From Bacteroides sp. 214 (GTDB taxonomy: Bacteria; Bacteroidota; Bacteroidia; Bacteroidales; Bacteroidaceae), in contig NZ_QVML01000021.1 in the NCBI RefSeq assembly GCF_010501015.1, positions 1 through 43,680 of the forward strand: 43,680 bases of DNA, read 5' to 3'. The notes under the pieces were generated by a model. That model was not told where the DNA came from. It searched no databases and saw only the letters and a program-made list of their open reading frames with translations. Every line of letters begins with the position of its first letter. Position 1 is the stretch's first letter. This document shows positions 1 to 8,888 of the stretch, one piece after another. Both the position numbers and the translations under genes were made by a program.

Positions 1-584
1 AACTTAAAAGTTTCACTGTAGCGATGTTGTACGGTTTTATGCATAAATAAGAAAATATTATGCAGCAAAAAGGTGACAACCAAATCCCGTATAAGACATA
101 AAGCAACAACAATACAGTGGTATAAGCGCAACATTTCAGTGGCAAAAAGGCAACAAGATAGTGCTTCAGCCATGAGGAAGGATACTTAAAAAGTTGTCTC
201 GAAGTAGTTTGTGAATACCCTGTGAAGGATAAAAGAGAGGGTCTTCACACGTAAATTTCTATCAGCTAACAAGTTACAGCGTTTTGTGAATGTGAAGACC
301 TATTCCGTAAAACTGCATTTGGAGTGTATCCAAGTATCATTTTGATACTCCAACCTACCAACAACACACTTTCGGATAACTAATGTGGCAAAAATCAGAA
401 CTAATGATTTAATGACTGTCGCTTGAAAGAAATTCAATTAGTATGGCATTATCAAGCAATCCTTAAATAGCGCAAAAAAGCTAGAACTTAATTACGGAAA
501 GATTTCTTTATTTGGTTTTTTCTTTTCTATCTTTGTGCTGTTTTTCAGATAGTAAAACATTTTTTCGAACTAAAATAAATCATT
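1..584. other. Gene-free left edge
   Basis: No convincing gene is seen before the epimerase. One plus-strand frame is open from base 3 to a TAA at 48-50 and could be the last 15 codons of a gene outside the window, but nothing in it is recognisable. The stretch holds two inverted repeats. Arms 240-249 and 291-300 read GGTCTTCACA and its reverse complement, 41 bases apart. A short hairpin lies in the string AGTATCATTTTGATACT near 332-348. The promoter for the downstream operon sits at its right end. Confidence 0.5.
528..535 (+). promoter_or_regulatory. Bacteroidetes -7 element (TATCTTTG) for the mce-mmd operon
   Basis: The octamer TATCTTTG matches the Bacteroidetes sigma-ABfr -7 consensus TAnnTTTG. 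It lies 50 bases before the first start codon of the methylmalonyl-CoA operon. A TTTG occurs at 511-514 but is closer than the usual -33 spacing, so only the -7 box is claimed. Confidence 0.5.
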
Positions 585-989
585 ATGAAGATTTCACACA
601 TTGAGCATTTAGGAATTGCCGTAAAGAGTATTGAAGAAGCTCTTCCATACTATGAAAACGTTTTAGGACTTAAATGCTACAACATTGAGGTTGTTGAAGA
701 CCAAAAAGTAAAAACCGCTTTCTTGAAAGTTGGCCAAACAAAGATCGAATTACTCGAAGCGACCAGCCCCGAAAGCACTATCGCCAAATTCATCGAGACT
801 AAAGGACAGGGCGTACATCACATTGCATACGCAATAGAAGATGGTGTAGCCAATGCACTTGCCGAATGCGAAGAAAAAGGCATACGCCTCATCGACAAAG
901 CTCCACGCAAAGGCGCCGAAGGTTTAAGCATCGCGTTCCTTCATCCAAAATCCACAGAAGGTGTATTGACCGAACTGTGCGAGGCGTAA
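585..989 (+). CDS. mce: Methylmalonyl-CoA epimerase
   Basis: This 134-residue protein is a vicinal-oxygen-chelate fold enzyme that interconverts (S)- and (R)-methylmalonyl-CoA, linking the B12-dependent mutase to the decarboxylase encoded next. Two VOC half-domains are visible. The first begins with HIEHLGIAV (metal-ligand candidate His8) and carries the KIELLE strand. The second begins with GVHHIAYAI (His79) and ends with VLTELCE, where Glu130 is in the place of the catalytic acid. Length is normal for the family. It is the first gene of a tight operon, 36 bases ahead of the carboxyltransferase gene, which supports the substrate assignment over other VOC enzymes. Confidence 0.93.
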   Translation: MKISHIEHLGIAVKSIEEALPYYENVLGLKCYNIEVVEDQKVKTAFLKVGQTKIELLEATSPESTIAKFIETKGQGVHHIAYAIEDGVANALAECEEKGIRLIDKAPRKGAEGLSIAFLHPKSTEGVLTELCEA

Positions 990-1025
990 ATAAACACACA
1001 ATTTATTAATTCTTATAAAAACAAT

Positions 1026-2579
1026 ATGAGTAACCAACTTGAAAAAGTAAGAGAGCTTATTGACTTACGTACAAAGGCTCGTTTAGGTGGTGGCGAAAAA
1101 GCTATTGAGAAACAACATGCAAAAGGCAAATACACCGCTCGCGAGCGTATTGCCATGTTATTAGACGAAGGTAGCTTCGAAGAAATGGATATGTTTGTAG
1201 AACACAGATGTACCAACTTCGGACAAGAGAAAAAACATTTCCTCGGAGACGGTGTTGTAACAGGCTACGGTACTATCGACGGAAGATTAGTGTATGTTTT
1301 TGCACAAGACTTTACAGTATTCGGCGGTTCTTTGTCCGAAACAATGTCTTTAAAAATATGCAAAGTAATGGACATGGCCATGAAGATGGGTGCTCCATGT
1401 ATCGGTATCAATGACTCGGGTGGTGCACGTATCCAAGAAGGTATCAACGCATTGGCCGGATACGCAGAAATATTCCAACGCAACATCATGGCATCGGGTG
1501 TTATTCCTCAAATATCAGGAATCTTTGGTCCTTGTGCAGGTGGAGCTGTTTATTCACCAGCATTGACCGACTTCACGTTGATGACCGAAGGTACGTCATA
1601 TATGTTCCTTACTGGTCCTAAGGTGGTAAAAACTGTTACCGGTGAAGATGTTACCCAAGAAGAATTGGGTGGTGCATCTGTACACGCCAGCAAATCGGGA
1701 GTTACACACTTCACTGCTGCCTCAGAAGAAGAAGGATTAAATACAATTCGCAGACTACTCAGCTTCTTGCCACAAAACAACTTGGAAGAAGCTCCGTTGG
1801 TAACTTGTACTGACCCAATCGACCGTATCGAAGATTCTTTGAATGACATCGTACCCGATAGTCCTAATAAGCCATACGACATGTATGAAGTTATTGGTGC
1901 TATTGTAGATAATGGCGAATTCCTCGAAGTACAACAAGATTACGCAAAGAATATCATCATCGGTTTTGCCCGTTTCAACGGACAATCGGTAGGTGTTGTG
2001 GCTAATCAGCCCAAATTCTTGGCAGGTGTACTCGATAGCAACGCTTCTCGTAAGGGTGCTCGTTTCGTACGTTTCTGCGACGCGTTTAATATTCCGTTGG
2101 TAACGTTGGTAGATGTTCCGGGATTCCTTCCGGGAACAGGACAAGAATATAATGGTGTTATTCTTCATGGTGCTAAATTACTTTACGCATACGGCGAAGC
2201 TACTGTTCCAAAAGTAACAGTTACACTACGTAAGTCGTACGGTGGTTCGCACATCGTAATGAGCTGTAAGCAACTTCGTGGCGATATGAACTACGCATGG
2301 CCAACTTCCGAAATCGCTGTAATGGGTGGTGCGGGTGCCGTAGAAGTATTGTATGCCAAAGGAGCTGCAGAAGCCGCAGACCCTGCTGCTTTCATGGCCG
2401 AAAAGGAAGCAGAATATACCAAGTTGTTTGCTAACCCATACAATGCCGCTAAGTACGGTTACATCGACGATGTAATTGAACCAAGAAACACACGTTTCCG
2501 TGTTATACGCGCATTACAACAATTGCAAACCAAGAAATTGTTGAACCCGTCTAAGAAACACGGTAATATTCCATTATAA
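1026..2579 (+). CDS. mmdA: Methylmalonyl-CoA decarboxylase / propionyl-CoA carboxylase carboxyltransferase subunit
   Basis: This 517-residue protein is the carboxyltransferase of a biotin-dependent complex. It moves the carboxyl group between methylmalonyl-CoA and carrier-bound biotin. Two crotonase-like halves are seen. The N-terminal half has the oxyanion loop [16 protein letters not shown] at 165-180, which binds acyl-CoA. The C-terminal half has [12 protein letters not shown] at 363-374 and KSYGG at 403-407, which form the biotin side. Length is typical for MmdA/PccB. Followed by an OadG-type anchor, a biotin carrier and an OadB-type sodium pump, it most likely works as the decarboxylase alpha subunit (EC 7.2.4.3 type). 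Neither a biotin carboxylase gene nor the mutase lies in the window. Confidence 0.93.
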   Translation: MSNQLEKVRELIDLRTKARLGGGEKAIEKQHAKGKYTARERIAMLLDEGSFEEMDMFVEHRCTNFGQEKKHFLGDGVVTGYGTIDGRLVYVFAQDFTVFGGSLSETMSLKICKVMDMAMKMGAPCIGINDSGGARIQEGINALAGYAEIFQRNIMASGVIPQISGIFGPCAGGAVYSPALTDFTLMTEGTSYMFLTGPKVVKTVTGEDVTQEELGGASVHASKSGVTHFTAASEEEGLNTIRRLLSFLPQNNLEEAPLVTCTDPIDRIEDSLNDIVPDSPNKPYDMYEVIGAIVDNGEFLEVQQDYAKNIIIGFARFNGQSVGVVANQPKFLAGVLDSNASRKGARFVRFCDAFNIPLVTLVDVPGFLPGTGQEYNGVILHGAKLLYAYGEATVPKVTVTLRKSYGGSHIVMSCKQLRGDMNYAWPTSEIAVMGGAGAVEVLYAKGAAEAADPAAFMAEKEAEYTKLFANPYNAAKYGYIDDVIEPRNTRFRVIRALQQLQTKKLLNPSKKHGNIPL

Positions 2580-2591
2580 ATTCAAAGAAGT

Positions 2592-3506
2592 ATGAATAAA
2601 AAAAGATTTGGGATATTAGTTGTGTTAATGGCAGCTTTTTGTCTGAATATGCAGGCACAAAGCGCTACAAGCCTTCGTATCAACGAAGTGTTGATAGTTA
2701 ACGAAACAAACTTTCAAGACGACTATGGAGTGCACAGTGCGTGGATTGAAATCTATAACACCTCGTATGCTTCTGTTGACATAAAAGGTTGCTTCCTGAC
2801 CAACGACGAGAACAACCCAACTATGTATCCGATACCAAAGAGCGATGTTCTGACACTAATCAAACCACGTCAGCACGTTATTTTCTGGGCAGATGGACAA
2901 CCTTCTCGCGGTACGTTCCATGTAAATTTCACACTGGATCCTACCAAGAAGAACTATATCGCTTTATATGATTCAAACGGCAAAACGCTGATTGATAAAG
3001 TTGAAGTTCCGGCAGGGTTGTTGGCCGACCAATCGTACGCACGTATCAAAGACGGACATGGCACATGGGAAACTAAGACCGGTGGTCTTACCGACTATGT
3101 AACTCCAAGTACCAACAACATGACTCTTGATAGTAATAAAAAGATAGATAACTTCAAGAAACACGATTCTATTGGTATTGGCATGGCAATAACAGCGATG
3201 CTTGTTGTGTTCAGTGGCTTGATTTTGCTTTATGTTATATTCAAGTTTGTTGGAAATACAGCGGTTAGAATGGGTAAACGCAATGCGATGAAAGCACATG
3301 GCATTACCGACAAAACCGAAGCCAAAGAGAAAGGGCTTGGTCAACGTTCGGGTGAAGAATTTGCCGCAATCAGTATGGCAATGCACGAATTCCTGAATGA
3401 CGCTCACGATTATGAAGATATGATTATTACCATCAATAAAGTGAAGCGTACATACTCGCCATGGAGTTCTAAGATTTATACATTGCGCGAAACGCCAAAA
3501 AGATAA
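2592..3506 (+). CDS. OadG-type sodium-pump subunit with an N-terminal lamin-tail-like domain
   Basis: This 304-residue protein begins with a signal peptide (about 1-23, ending in MQAQS). Residues about 25-170 form a beta-rich domain with features of the lamin-tail family (LRINEVLIVN, WIEIYN, the DIKGCFLT strand and a D-x-V turn in DKVEVPAG). One membrane helix lies at about 195-220, followed by a charged tail of about 85 residues. The helix plus tail, and the position between the carboxyltransferase and the biotin carrier, identify the small OadG/MmdD-like subunit that ties the complex to the membrane. OadG itself is normally about 80-100 residues, so most of this protein is the extra periplasmic domain. 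The fusion is inferred from motif and position. Confidence 0.8.
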   Translation: MNKKRFGILVVLMAAFCLNMQAQSATSLRINEVLIVNETNFQDDYGVHSAWIEIYNTSYASVDIKGCFLTNDENNPTMYPIPKSDVLTLIKPRQHVIFWADGQPSRGTFHVNFTLDPTKKNYIALYDSNGKTLIDKVEVPAGLLADQSYARIKDGHGTWETKTGGLTDYVTPSTNNMTLDSNKKIDNFKKHDSIGIGMAITAMLVVFSGLILLYVIFKFVGNTAVRMGKRNAMKAHGITDKTEAKEKGLGQRSGEEFAAISMAMHEFLNDAHDYEDMIITINKVKRTYSPWSSKIYTLRETPKR

Positions 3507-3509
3507 GAG

Positions 3510-3540
3510 CCTCTCCCTAACTCTCTCCAGAAGAGAGAGG
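3510..3540. repeat. Intra-operon purine/pyrimidine hairpin
   Basis: Just after the OadG-type stop codon, CCTCTC (3510-3515) can pair with GAGAGG (3535-3540). An inner CTCTCT (3521-3526) can pair with the same AGAGAG run. There is no T-tract, so it is unlikely to end transcription. A role in setting subunit ratios or mRNA ends is possible but only inferred. Confidence 0.4.
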
Positions 3541-3581
3541 ATAGAGAAAGTATTCAAACAATAAAAAAATGACATTATATT

Positions 3582-4001
3582 ATGAAAGAATATAAATATA
3601 AAATCAATGGCAATCCTTACAACGTTGTTATTAAGGATGTAGAAGGCAACTTGGCACAAGTAGAAGTGAACGGTACGCTTTACAAAGTTGAAATGGAAAC
3701 CCCTCCACCTGCTGCGCCAAAACCAGTAAATCGTCCGGCAGCTGCTCCAAAAACAGCCACAGTTGCAGCTCCTAAAGCCGCAGCCTCCAAAGCTGGTGTA
3801 AAGTCTCCGCTTCCAGGTGTTATTCTTGACATTAAAGTAAAAGAAGGAGATGAAGTTAAGAAAGGACAAACTGTTATTATCCTTGAAGCAATGAAGATGG
3901 AAAACAACATCAATGCTGACAGAGATGGTAAGATTGCGTCCATTAAGGTAAAAACCGGAGATTCTGTACTCGAAGGTACTGATCTTGTAATTATTGAATA
4001 G
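3582..4001 (+). CDS. mmdC: Biotin carboxyl carrier subunit of methylmalonyl-CoA decarboxylase
   Basis: This 139-residue protein carries biotin between the carboxyltransferase and the membrane pump. The C-terminal half is a biotinyl/lipoyl domain (about 73-139) with the signature LEAMKMEN. Lys105 in AMKM is the biotinylation site. Residues 41-72 form a flexible Pro/Ala-rich linker typical of MmdC/GcdC swinging arms. The first 40 residues look like a small docking domain. The stop codon is two bases before the start of the pump gene, so the two are probably translationally coupled. No missing residue is apparent. Confidence 0.93.
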   Translation: MKEYKYKINGNPYNVVIKDVEGNLAQVEVNGTLYKVEMETPPPAAPKPVNRPAAAPKTATVAAPKAAASKAGVKSPLPGVILDIKVKEGDEVKKGQTVIILEAMKMENNINADRDGKIASIKVKTGDSVLEGTDLVIIE

Positions 4002-4003
4002 TT

Positions 4004-5164
4004 ATGGGAGATTTCTTATCGTTTTTAGGAAATAACCTTGCTGATTTCTGGCAATTCACCGGTTTTGCCAATGCTACCGGCGGACACTTTGTCATGATAT
4101 TGGTTGGTTTGTTTTTTATATACTTAGCAATTGCTAAAGATTTTGAACCGATGCTTCTTATTCCTATCGGCTTTGGTATGCTTGTTGGGAATATTCCTTT
4201 CGACTTGGAAGCAGGTCTTAAGATTGGTATTTACGAAGAAGGTTCGGTATTTAATATTTTGTATAGCGGGGTTACCTCCGGATGGTATCCACCATTAATC
4301 TTCTTGGGGATTGGGGCTATGACAGACTTCTCTGCACTGATTTCTAACCCTAAGTTGATGTTGATTGGTGCTTCTGCCCAGTTTGGTATCTTTGGTGCAT
4401 ATATCATTGCATTGGCATTAGGTTTCGAGCCTAACCAAGCCGGTGCGATTGGTATCATTGGTGGTGCAGATGGTCCTACGGCTATCTTCCTGTCGTCCAA
4501 ACTTGCTCCTAATCTAATGGGTGCGATTGCAGTATCTGCCTACTCATACATGGCATTGGTACCGGTAATCCAACCTCCTATCATGCGTTTGTTTACCACA
4601 AGTAAAGAAAGAGTTATCCGTATGAAACCTCCCCGTGTGGTATCGCATACAGAAAAGGTTATGTTCCCAATTATTGGTATGTTGCTTACTTGCTTCCTTG
4701 TACCTTCCGGTCTTCCGTTGTTGGGTATGTTATTCTTTGGTAACTTGTTGAAAGAAAGTGGTGTAACCCGTCGTTTGGCAAATACAGCAAGCGGACCGCT
4801 GATTGATACCATTACGATATTGTTAGGACTAACAGTAGGTGCTTCTACACAAGCCTCTGAGTTCTTGAAGTTAGACTCTATCCTGATTTTCATGTTAGGA
4901 GCATTGTCTTTCATTATCGCAACCTCATCAGGCGTATTGTTTGTGAAGTTCTTTAACCTGTTCTTGGGTAAAGACAATAAAATCAATCCGCTTATTGGTA
5001 ATGCTGGTGTTTCTGCAGTACCCGACTCTGCACGTATCTCTCAAGTAATTGGTTTGGAATATGACCCAACAAATTATTTATTGATGCACGCCATGGGGCC
5101 AAATGTAGCTGGTGTAATCGGTTCGGCTGTTGCCGCCGGTATCCTGCTTGGGTTCTTGATGTAA
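4004..5164 (+). CDS. mmdB: Sodium-translocating decarboxylase beta subunit (OadB/MmdB/GcdB family)
   Basis: This 386-residue integral membrane protein decarboxylates carboxybiotin on the carrier and couples this to Na+ export. It has many hydrophobic helices and the invariant motif GGADGPTAI at 153-161. Asp156 corresponds to the essential aspartate of the sodium site known in OadB. A second conserved stretch, NPLIGNAGVSAVPDSAR, lies in the C-terminal third. Length is close to the 370-430 usual for the family. It is the last gene of the operon and ends 16 bases before a strong hairpin. The substrate (methylmalonyl- rather than glutaconyl-CoA or oxaloacetate) is taken from the epimerase and carboxyltransferase neighbours. 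Confidence 0.94.
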   Translation: MGDFLSFLGNNLADFWQFTGFANATGGHFVMILVGLFFIYLAIAKDFEPMLLIPIGFGMLVGNIPFDLEAGLKIGIYEEGSVFNILYSGVTSGWYPPLIFLGIGAMTDFSALISNPKLMLIGASAQFGIFGAYIIALALGFEPNQAGAIGIIGGADGPTAIFLSSKLAPNLMGAIAVSAYSYMALVPVIQPPIMRLFTTSKERVIRMKPPRVVSHTEKVMFPIIGMLLTCFLVPSGLPLLGMLFFGNLLKESGVTRRLANTASGPLIDTITILLGLTVGASTQASEFLKLDSILIFMLGALSFIIATSSGVLFVKFFNLFLGKDNKINPLIGNAGVSAVPDSARISQVIGLEYDPTNYLLMHAMGPNVAGVIGSAVAAGILLGFLM

Positions 5165-5180
5165 GCAGTTATGTCTATAA

Positions 5181-5226
5181 TATAATAAAGGAGCAGTTCT
5201 GCACAGAACTGCTCCTTTATTATATT
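5181..5226. terminator. Bidirectional intrinsic terminator
   Basis: A perfect stem of about 20 base pairs is formed by arms 5181-5200 and 5205-5224 around a four-base loop. The GC core is GGAGCAGTTC and its complement, flanked by A-rich and T-rich sides that give a U-run in either direction. It separates the mmd operon from the convergent thioesterase gene and probably ends both. Confidence 0.85.
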
Positions 5227-5638
5227 ATACCTGTTTGCGAACCACGCTAAATGTACCCGAAGCCTTACAAACCAACTTTCCTTCACAGTAAATTTCGCAT
5301 TCACTGAAGTGTACATTTCTACCGGGCTTAACCATATATCCTTTGGCTATCAACTCTTTTCCCCACGTAGCACGCAGAAAAGATGTTTTCAGTTCGGCAG
5401 TTAATACATCTTTGTCTTCGGGAGTCATAGTATAGGTTACAAAACCCGCCACTGTATCGGCAAGTGCAGCAAGTACACCTCCATGAATAACACCACTATA
5501 TTGTCGTTGTTCTTCAAATAATGGCATACGAGCCTCTACCAAACCCTCTTCTACTTTAGTAAATTCTATCTGCAAATGCTTTACATACGGATTACGCGAC
5601 ACACGGTCTATTAGGTTTTCTCTTACTTCAGGAGTCAT
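5225..5638 (-). CDS. PaaI/YdiI-like hotdog-fold acyl-CoA thioesterase
   Basis: This 137-residue single hotdog-domain protein is likely to hydrolyse acyl-CoA or aryl-CoA thioesters in the cytoplasm. The diagnostic loop GVIHGGVLAALADTVAG is present at 49-65. HGG (52-54) precedes the long hotdog helix, and Asp61 sits where PaaI-type enzymes place their acidic residue. Length is standard. It converges on the decarboxylase operon and shares its terminator, so it is not in that operon. The natural substrate cannot be told from sequence. Confidence 0.85.
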   Translation of the reverse strand: MTPEVRENLIDRVSRNPYVKHLQIEFTKVEEGLVEARMPLFEEQRQYSGVIHGGVLAALADTVAGFVTYTMTPEDKDVLTAELKTSFLRATWGKELIAKGYMVKPGRNVHFSECEIYCEGKLVCKASGTFSVVRKQV

Positions 5639-5666
5639 TGTTCTTTGCTTTATTATGGTTTGCCGG

Positions 5667-5674
5667 CAAAAGTA
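5667..5674 (-). promoter_or_regulatory. -7 element (TACTTTTG) of the thioesterase gene
   Basis: The minus-strand octamer TACTTTTG fits TAnnTTTG and lies about 29 bases before the thioesterase start codon. No good -33 partner is seen. Confidence 0.4.
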
Positions 5675-5824
5675 GACAAAATTCTTTGAAGTAGCTTATC
5701 CCAAGCAAGGAAGAGCAAGGCGTTAATCATTCTTAATTCAACTACGCATTATTCGTAGATATTGTTTTATGTTGCTATATTGCTAACCTATTTAGATAAA
5801 TAGTACATAAAACAAAGAGACCAA

Positions 5825-7156
5825 ATGAAACAAGCAATCGCATTATTTTGTATTCTACTGTGTGCAAAACTCAGCGCACAAAATGCCATTCAGCCTATCC
5901 AAGACAGCATGGCTAACTACGAATTCGAGAAAGCCATCATGCTTATTGAAAAAGAGCAACCCACAGAGCAACTCTTACTACTTAAAGCCAAAGCTTTACG
6001 CGGATTGCTTCGTTACGACGAAGCTGTTACAGCCATGCGGCAAGTTGTGAAGAAACAACCCGATAACATCACCTATCTATTTGATCTAGCTGAGTATTGC
6101 AAAGTCGCAGGAAGATTGGTCGAAGCTTTAGAATGCTACGAAAATACACTAACACTTAATCCCGAAAATGAATATGCCCAACTGCAGAAAATTTCATTAT
6201 TACTTTCCATTGAGCGCTATAAACTAGCACATAAAGCCTGCACCGAACTATTGGCAAGAGACACTACCACCGTTGCCCTGCGTCTTATGGCAAATTGTTA
6301 CGACGGAATGAATAAACTCGACTCCGCAACTGTGTACTACCAAAAAGTTATAGCAAAAAGTCCCGAAGATTATGGTTCGGTAGCACGTTTATCCCGCATA
6401 TACATCTCAACAGACATGTACAATGAAGCGATTGAATTAACAGAAGATTACCGAATAAATGATACTACAAACATCTACGTAAACCGCCAAAACGCACAAG
6501 CCTATTGTCTGAACAAAGAATACAAAACAGCTATTAACCGTTATGAATCACTGGTTGCGCAAGGAGACGAAAGTAATATGACCAACTTCTACTTAGGTAT
6601 TAGCTATTTTGCCGACGACTGCTTCTATGATGCTTATGATTACTTTGAAAAATGTCTGAAACAAACTCCCGAAAGCGCCAATGTACTCTATTATCAAGGA
6701 AGGGCTTGTGCCAACACCTTCCGTGCTAAAGAGGGACTTCGACACCTGCAGGAAGCATTTAAACAGACTATTCCATCTAACGAAACAGTAGGGAAACTAC
6801 ATGCTGCAATGGCAGAATGTTATTCAAAACTGCCTGACTGGACAAAATTCATAGCTTCGCTTACTACTCAGTTAGAACTGGAACCCGATAAAATATATAA
6901 CTATTATCGCATAGGGGCAGCCTATCAAGATGGGCTAAAGGATCTCGACAATGCCGAAAAATACATCACCCGCTACATGAACTTATACGTAAAAAAGCAC
7001 GAAGAGGACGCCAAGTTATCGGGAAGTGTACTCCTTGCCGAAGAAAATACCGCCTACAAAGCTGCTGCAAGAAGGCTGGAAAGAATAAAAAAAGAGAAGT
7101 TCTGGCAGAAGGGAACAGACGCAGAAACACAAACACCCAGTACAGTTATTGAATAA
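5825..7156 (+). CDS. Periplasmic tetratricopeptide-repeat protein
   Basis: This 443-residue protein has a cleavable signal peptide (about 1-18, ending KLSAQ). It is otherwise made of consecutive TPR helix pairs from about residue 20 to 410. Repeats are clear in stretches such as YLFDLAEYCKVAGRLVEALE, MNKLDSATVYYQKVIAKSPE and YFADDCFYDAYDYFEKCLKQ. No catalytic domain is seen, so it probably acts as a periplasmic scaffold or assembly factor. It stands alone, with 186 bases upstream and a long hairpin downstream. The partner is unknown. Confidence 0.82.
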   Translation: MKQAIALFCILLCAKLSAQNAIQPIQDSMANYEFEKAIMLIEKEQPTEQLLLLKAKALRGLLRYDEAVTAMRQVVKKQPDNITYLFDLAEYCKVAGRLVEALECYENTLTLNPENEYAQLQKISLLLSIERYKLAHKACTELLARDTTTVALRLMANCYDGMNKLDSATVYYQKVIAKSPEDYGSVARLSRIYISTDMYNEAIELTEDYRINDTTNIYVNRQNAQAYCLNKEYKTAINRYESLVAQGDESNMTNFYLGISYFADDCFYDAYDYFEKCLKQTPESANVLYYQGRACANTFRAKEGLRHLQEAFKQTIPSNETVGKLHAAMAECYSKLPDWTKFIASLTTQLELEPDKIYNYYRIGAAYQDGLKDLDNAEKYITRYMNLYVKKHEEDAKLSGSVLLAEENTAYKAAARRLERIKKEKFWQKGTDAETQTPSTVIE

Positions 7157-7192
7157 AAAGGGACCAACTCTATTGAGGAATTTAGTAATCAG

Positions 7193-7255
7193 GAAAGCGA
7201 ACCTCATTCTTTTCTAAAAAGAACATTGTTTTAGAGAAGAGTGAGGTTCGCTTTC
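7193..7255 (+). terminator. Long hairpin after the TPR gene
   Basis: Arms 7193-7219 and 7229-7255 are 27 bases each and pair at 25 positions, the other two being G-U capable, around a nine-base loop. It lies 37 bases after the stop codon and before the next promoter region. The T-tract is weak, so it may act as an mRNA-stabilising end as well as a terminator. Confidence 0.65.
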
Positions 7256-7349
7256 AATTATTATGGAGTTCAGAAATAATTATAAAACTTTTTGCAACTT
7301 TTTTCTCGCCCACCCGTCTAACTTATAAACAACAAATAAAAACAACGTA

Positions 7350-7850
7350 ATGCACGAGCTAAAAGAATTTAAGCATACAATTCTCCCCTTACGCGACAAG
7401 CTGTTTCGTATAGCACTACGCATTACGTGCAACCGGGAAGAAGCGGAGGATATTGTTCAGGATGTGATGCTGAAAATGTGGCAAATGAAAGAACAGTGGA
7501 ATACGATTCAAAGCAAAGAAGCTTATTGCTGCATGATGACGCGGAACTTATCCTTTAGTAGGCTGGCACTGAAAGATAATCAAACAGAGAATGTAGAAAT
7601 AGAGCTGCCTTACGCAACGCATGAATCCTCCCCGCTACAAATACTGGAGAAGGTGGAAGAGAGAGAATTGCTACGGAAGTTTATTGGAAAGTTACCCGAA
7701 AAAGAAAAAGCGTCGATGGAGTTGCGAGACTTGGAGGGAATGAATTATAAAGAAATCTCCGAAACACTTCAGCTTACAGAATCGCAAGTGAAGACTCACC
7801 TCTTCCGAGGGCGAAAGAAAATAAAAGAATGGTTTCAGCATGTAATATAA
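7350..7850 (+). CDS. ECF-type RNA polymerase sigma factor
   Basis: This 166-residue sigma-70 family factor has only regions 2 and 4. Region 2 spans about 15-85 and includes AEDIVQDVMLKMW, the core-polymerase binding helix. Region 4 spans about 110-160 and ends in the helix-turn-helix MNYKEISETLQLTESQVKTH. The next gene encodes a membrane protein with a single helix, starting 15 bases later, which is the usual place for a cognate anti-sigma partner. Two DUF4252 genes follow in the same operon and are the likeliest regulated products. Confidence 0.9.
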   Translation: MHELKEFKHTILPLRDKLFRIALRITCNREEAEDIVQDVMLKMWQMKEQWNTIQSKEAYCCMMTRNLSFSRLALKDNQTENVEIELPYATHESSPLQILEKVEERELLRKFIGKLPEKEKASMELRDLEGMNYKEISETLQLTESQVKTHLFRGRKKIKEWFQHVI

Positions 7851-7864
7851 TAAGGAGAAAAAAG

Positions 7865-8374
7865 ATGAAAAATAAAGATACATATATCTGCAGAATAGAG
7901 GAGCTTTTAAACAGGTACTGGGTGTGCGAAACAAGCCTCGAAGAAGAAGAAGAACTGCGCGCGTTCTTCCATACCGGAGACGTACCCAAACACCTTGCTG
8001 TGTACAAAGAACTCTTTGAACTTCAGTTGGAAGAAGCGACACCCGCACTTACCGACGAATTTGATGCACGTGTGCTTTCTCTCATACAAGAGGAGAAAGA
8101 AACACCGAGAAGATTCAACATGTTTGTGCCCTACTTGCGCGTAGCAGCTTCCATCTTACTGATAATTGGATTAACCTTTTCCATTCATTTGTACAATCGT
8201 CCGGACAACTTACTGACAAGTGTTGATACCTACAACACACCCGAAGAAGCATTGGTAGAAATCCAAAAAATACTTTATGGTGTGAGTGGGCAAATGGAAA
8301 AAGGAACAGACCTACTATCGGAAAAGATGAAGAAAACAGATAGCGTTCTACAAATTTTCAAACAAAACGATTAA
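7865..8374 (+). CDS. Single-pass membrane protein, probable anti-sigma-like partner
   Basis: This protein has 169 residues if translation starts at the ATG at 7865, which is preceded by GGAG at a good distance. An upstream in-frame start inside the sigma gene is possible but lacks such a site. The N-terminal 75 residues are acidic and helical (a run of glutamates at about 25-31). One membrane helix lies at about 83-103 (YLRVAASILLIIGLTFSIHL), and the outer part is about 60 residues. No named domain is recognised. Its place directly after an ECF sigma gene and its topology suggest it holds the sigma factor at the membrane. That role is inferred. Confidence 0.72.
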   Translation: MKNKDTYICRIEELLNRYWVCETSLEEEEELRAFFHTGDVPKHLAVYKELFELQLEEATPALTDEFDARVLSLIQEEKETPRRFNMFVPYLRVAASILLIIGLTFSIHLYNRPDNLLTSVDTYNTPEEALVEIQKILYGVSGQMEKGTDLLSEKMKKTDSVLQIFKQND

Positions 8375-8387
8375 AAAAACAACAAAT

Positions 8388-8882
8388 ATGAAAAAGATTG
8401 GATTAATAGTAGTAGCCATGATGCTATGGGGAGTAGCCTCCTCGCAGGAGTTTGTAAATGACTTCCAGAAAGACTTCGGAAAAGAAGCAGGATTCTCGGT
8501 GGTAAGCATCTCTCCAAAGATGTTCCAGTTGGTAGCCTCCATAAGCGACGACACCGAAGAGGTAAATATCATTAAAAACCTCACAGGGTTGAAACTTCTA
8601 TCGACAGAGAAGAACTGCGATAAACTCTACAAAGAAGCGCTGAAACGGTTGAATGCGTCAGGACTCGAAGAATTGATAACCGTAGAAGATAGTGAAGACA
8701 ACGTGAAGATTTACATAAAAGAAGAAGGAAAACACATCAGCTCGTTGGTTATCCTTACAACAGATACCAGCGACTTTACCCTCATTGAAATCATCGGGAA
8801 AATAGACCTCAAAGAAATTGCATCGCTATCCAAAACATTGAATATTGAGCAGTTAGACAATCTTAACCACATTAAAGAATAG
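8388..8882 (+). CDS. DUF4252-type secreted protein, first copy
   Basis: This 164-residue protein has an N-terminal signal peptide (about 1-19, ending VASSQ). It has the general plan of the Bacteroidetes DUF4252 family: a short helix, a strand reading FSVVSISPKMFQLVAS, then an acidic alternating region ending in a conserved hydrophobic strand (TLIEIIGKIDLKEIASLSK). No catalytic residues are known for the family. It is followed six bases later by a diverged paralogue, and both sit behind the ECF sigma pair. It probably acts in the periplasm or on the outer membrane; its activity is unknown. Confidence 0.75.
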   Translation: MKKIGLIVVAMMLWGVASSQEFVNDFQKDFGKEAGFSVVSISPKMFQLVASISDDTEEVNIIKNLTGLKLLSTEKNCDKLYKEALKRLNASGLEELITVEDSEDNVKIYIKEEGKHISSLVILTTDTSDFTLIEIIGKIDLKEIASLSKTLNIEQLDNLNHIKE

Positions 8883-8888
8883 AACACC

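Noticed and set aside
2973..3869. 298-codon minus-strand frame opposite the anchor and biotin-carrier genes
   Set aside because: It lies antisense to two well-supported genes, is full of Phe, Cys and His runs typical of shadow frames, and crosses the hairpin between them.
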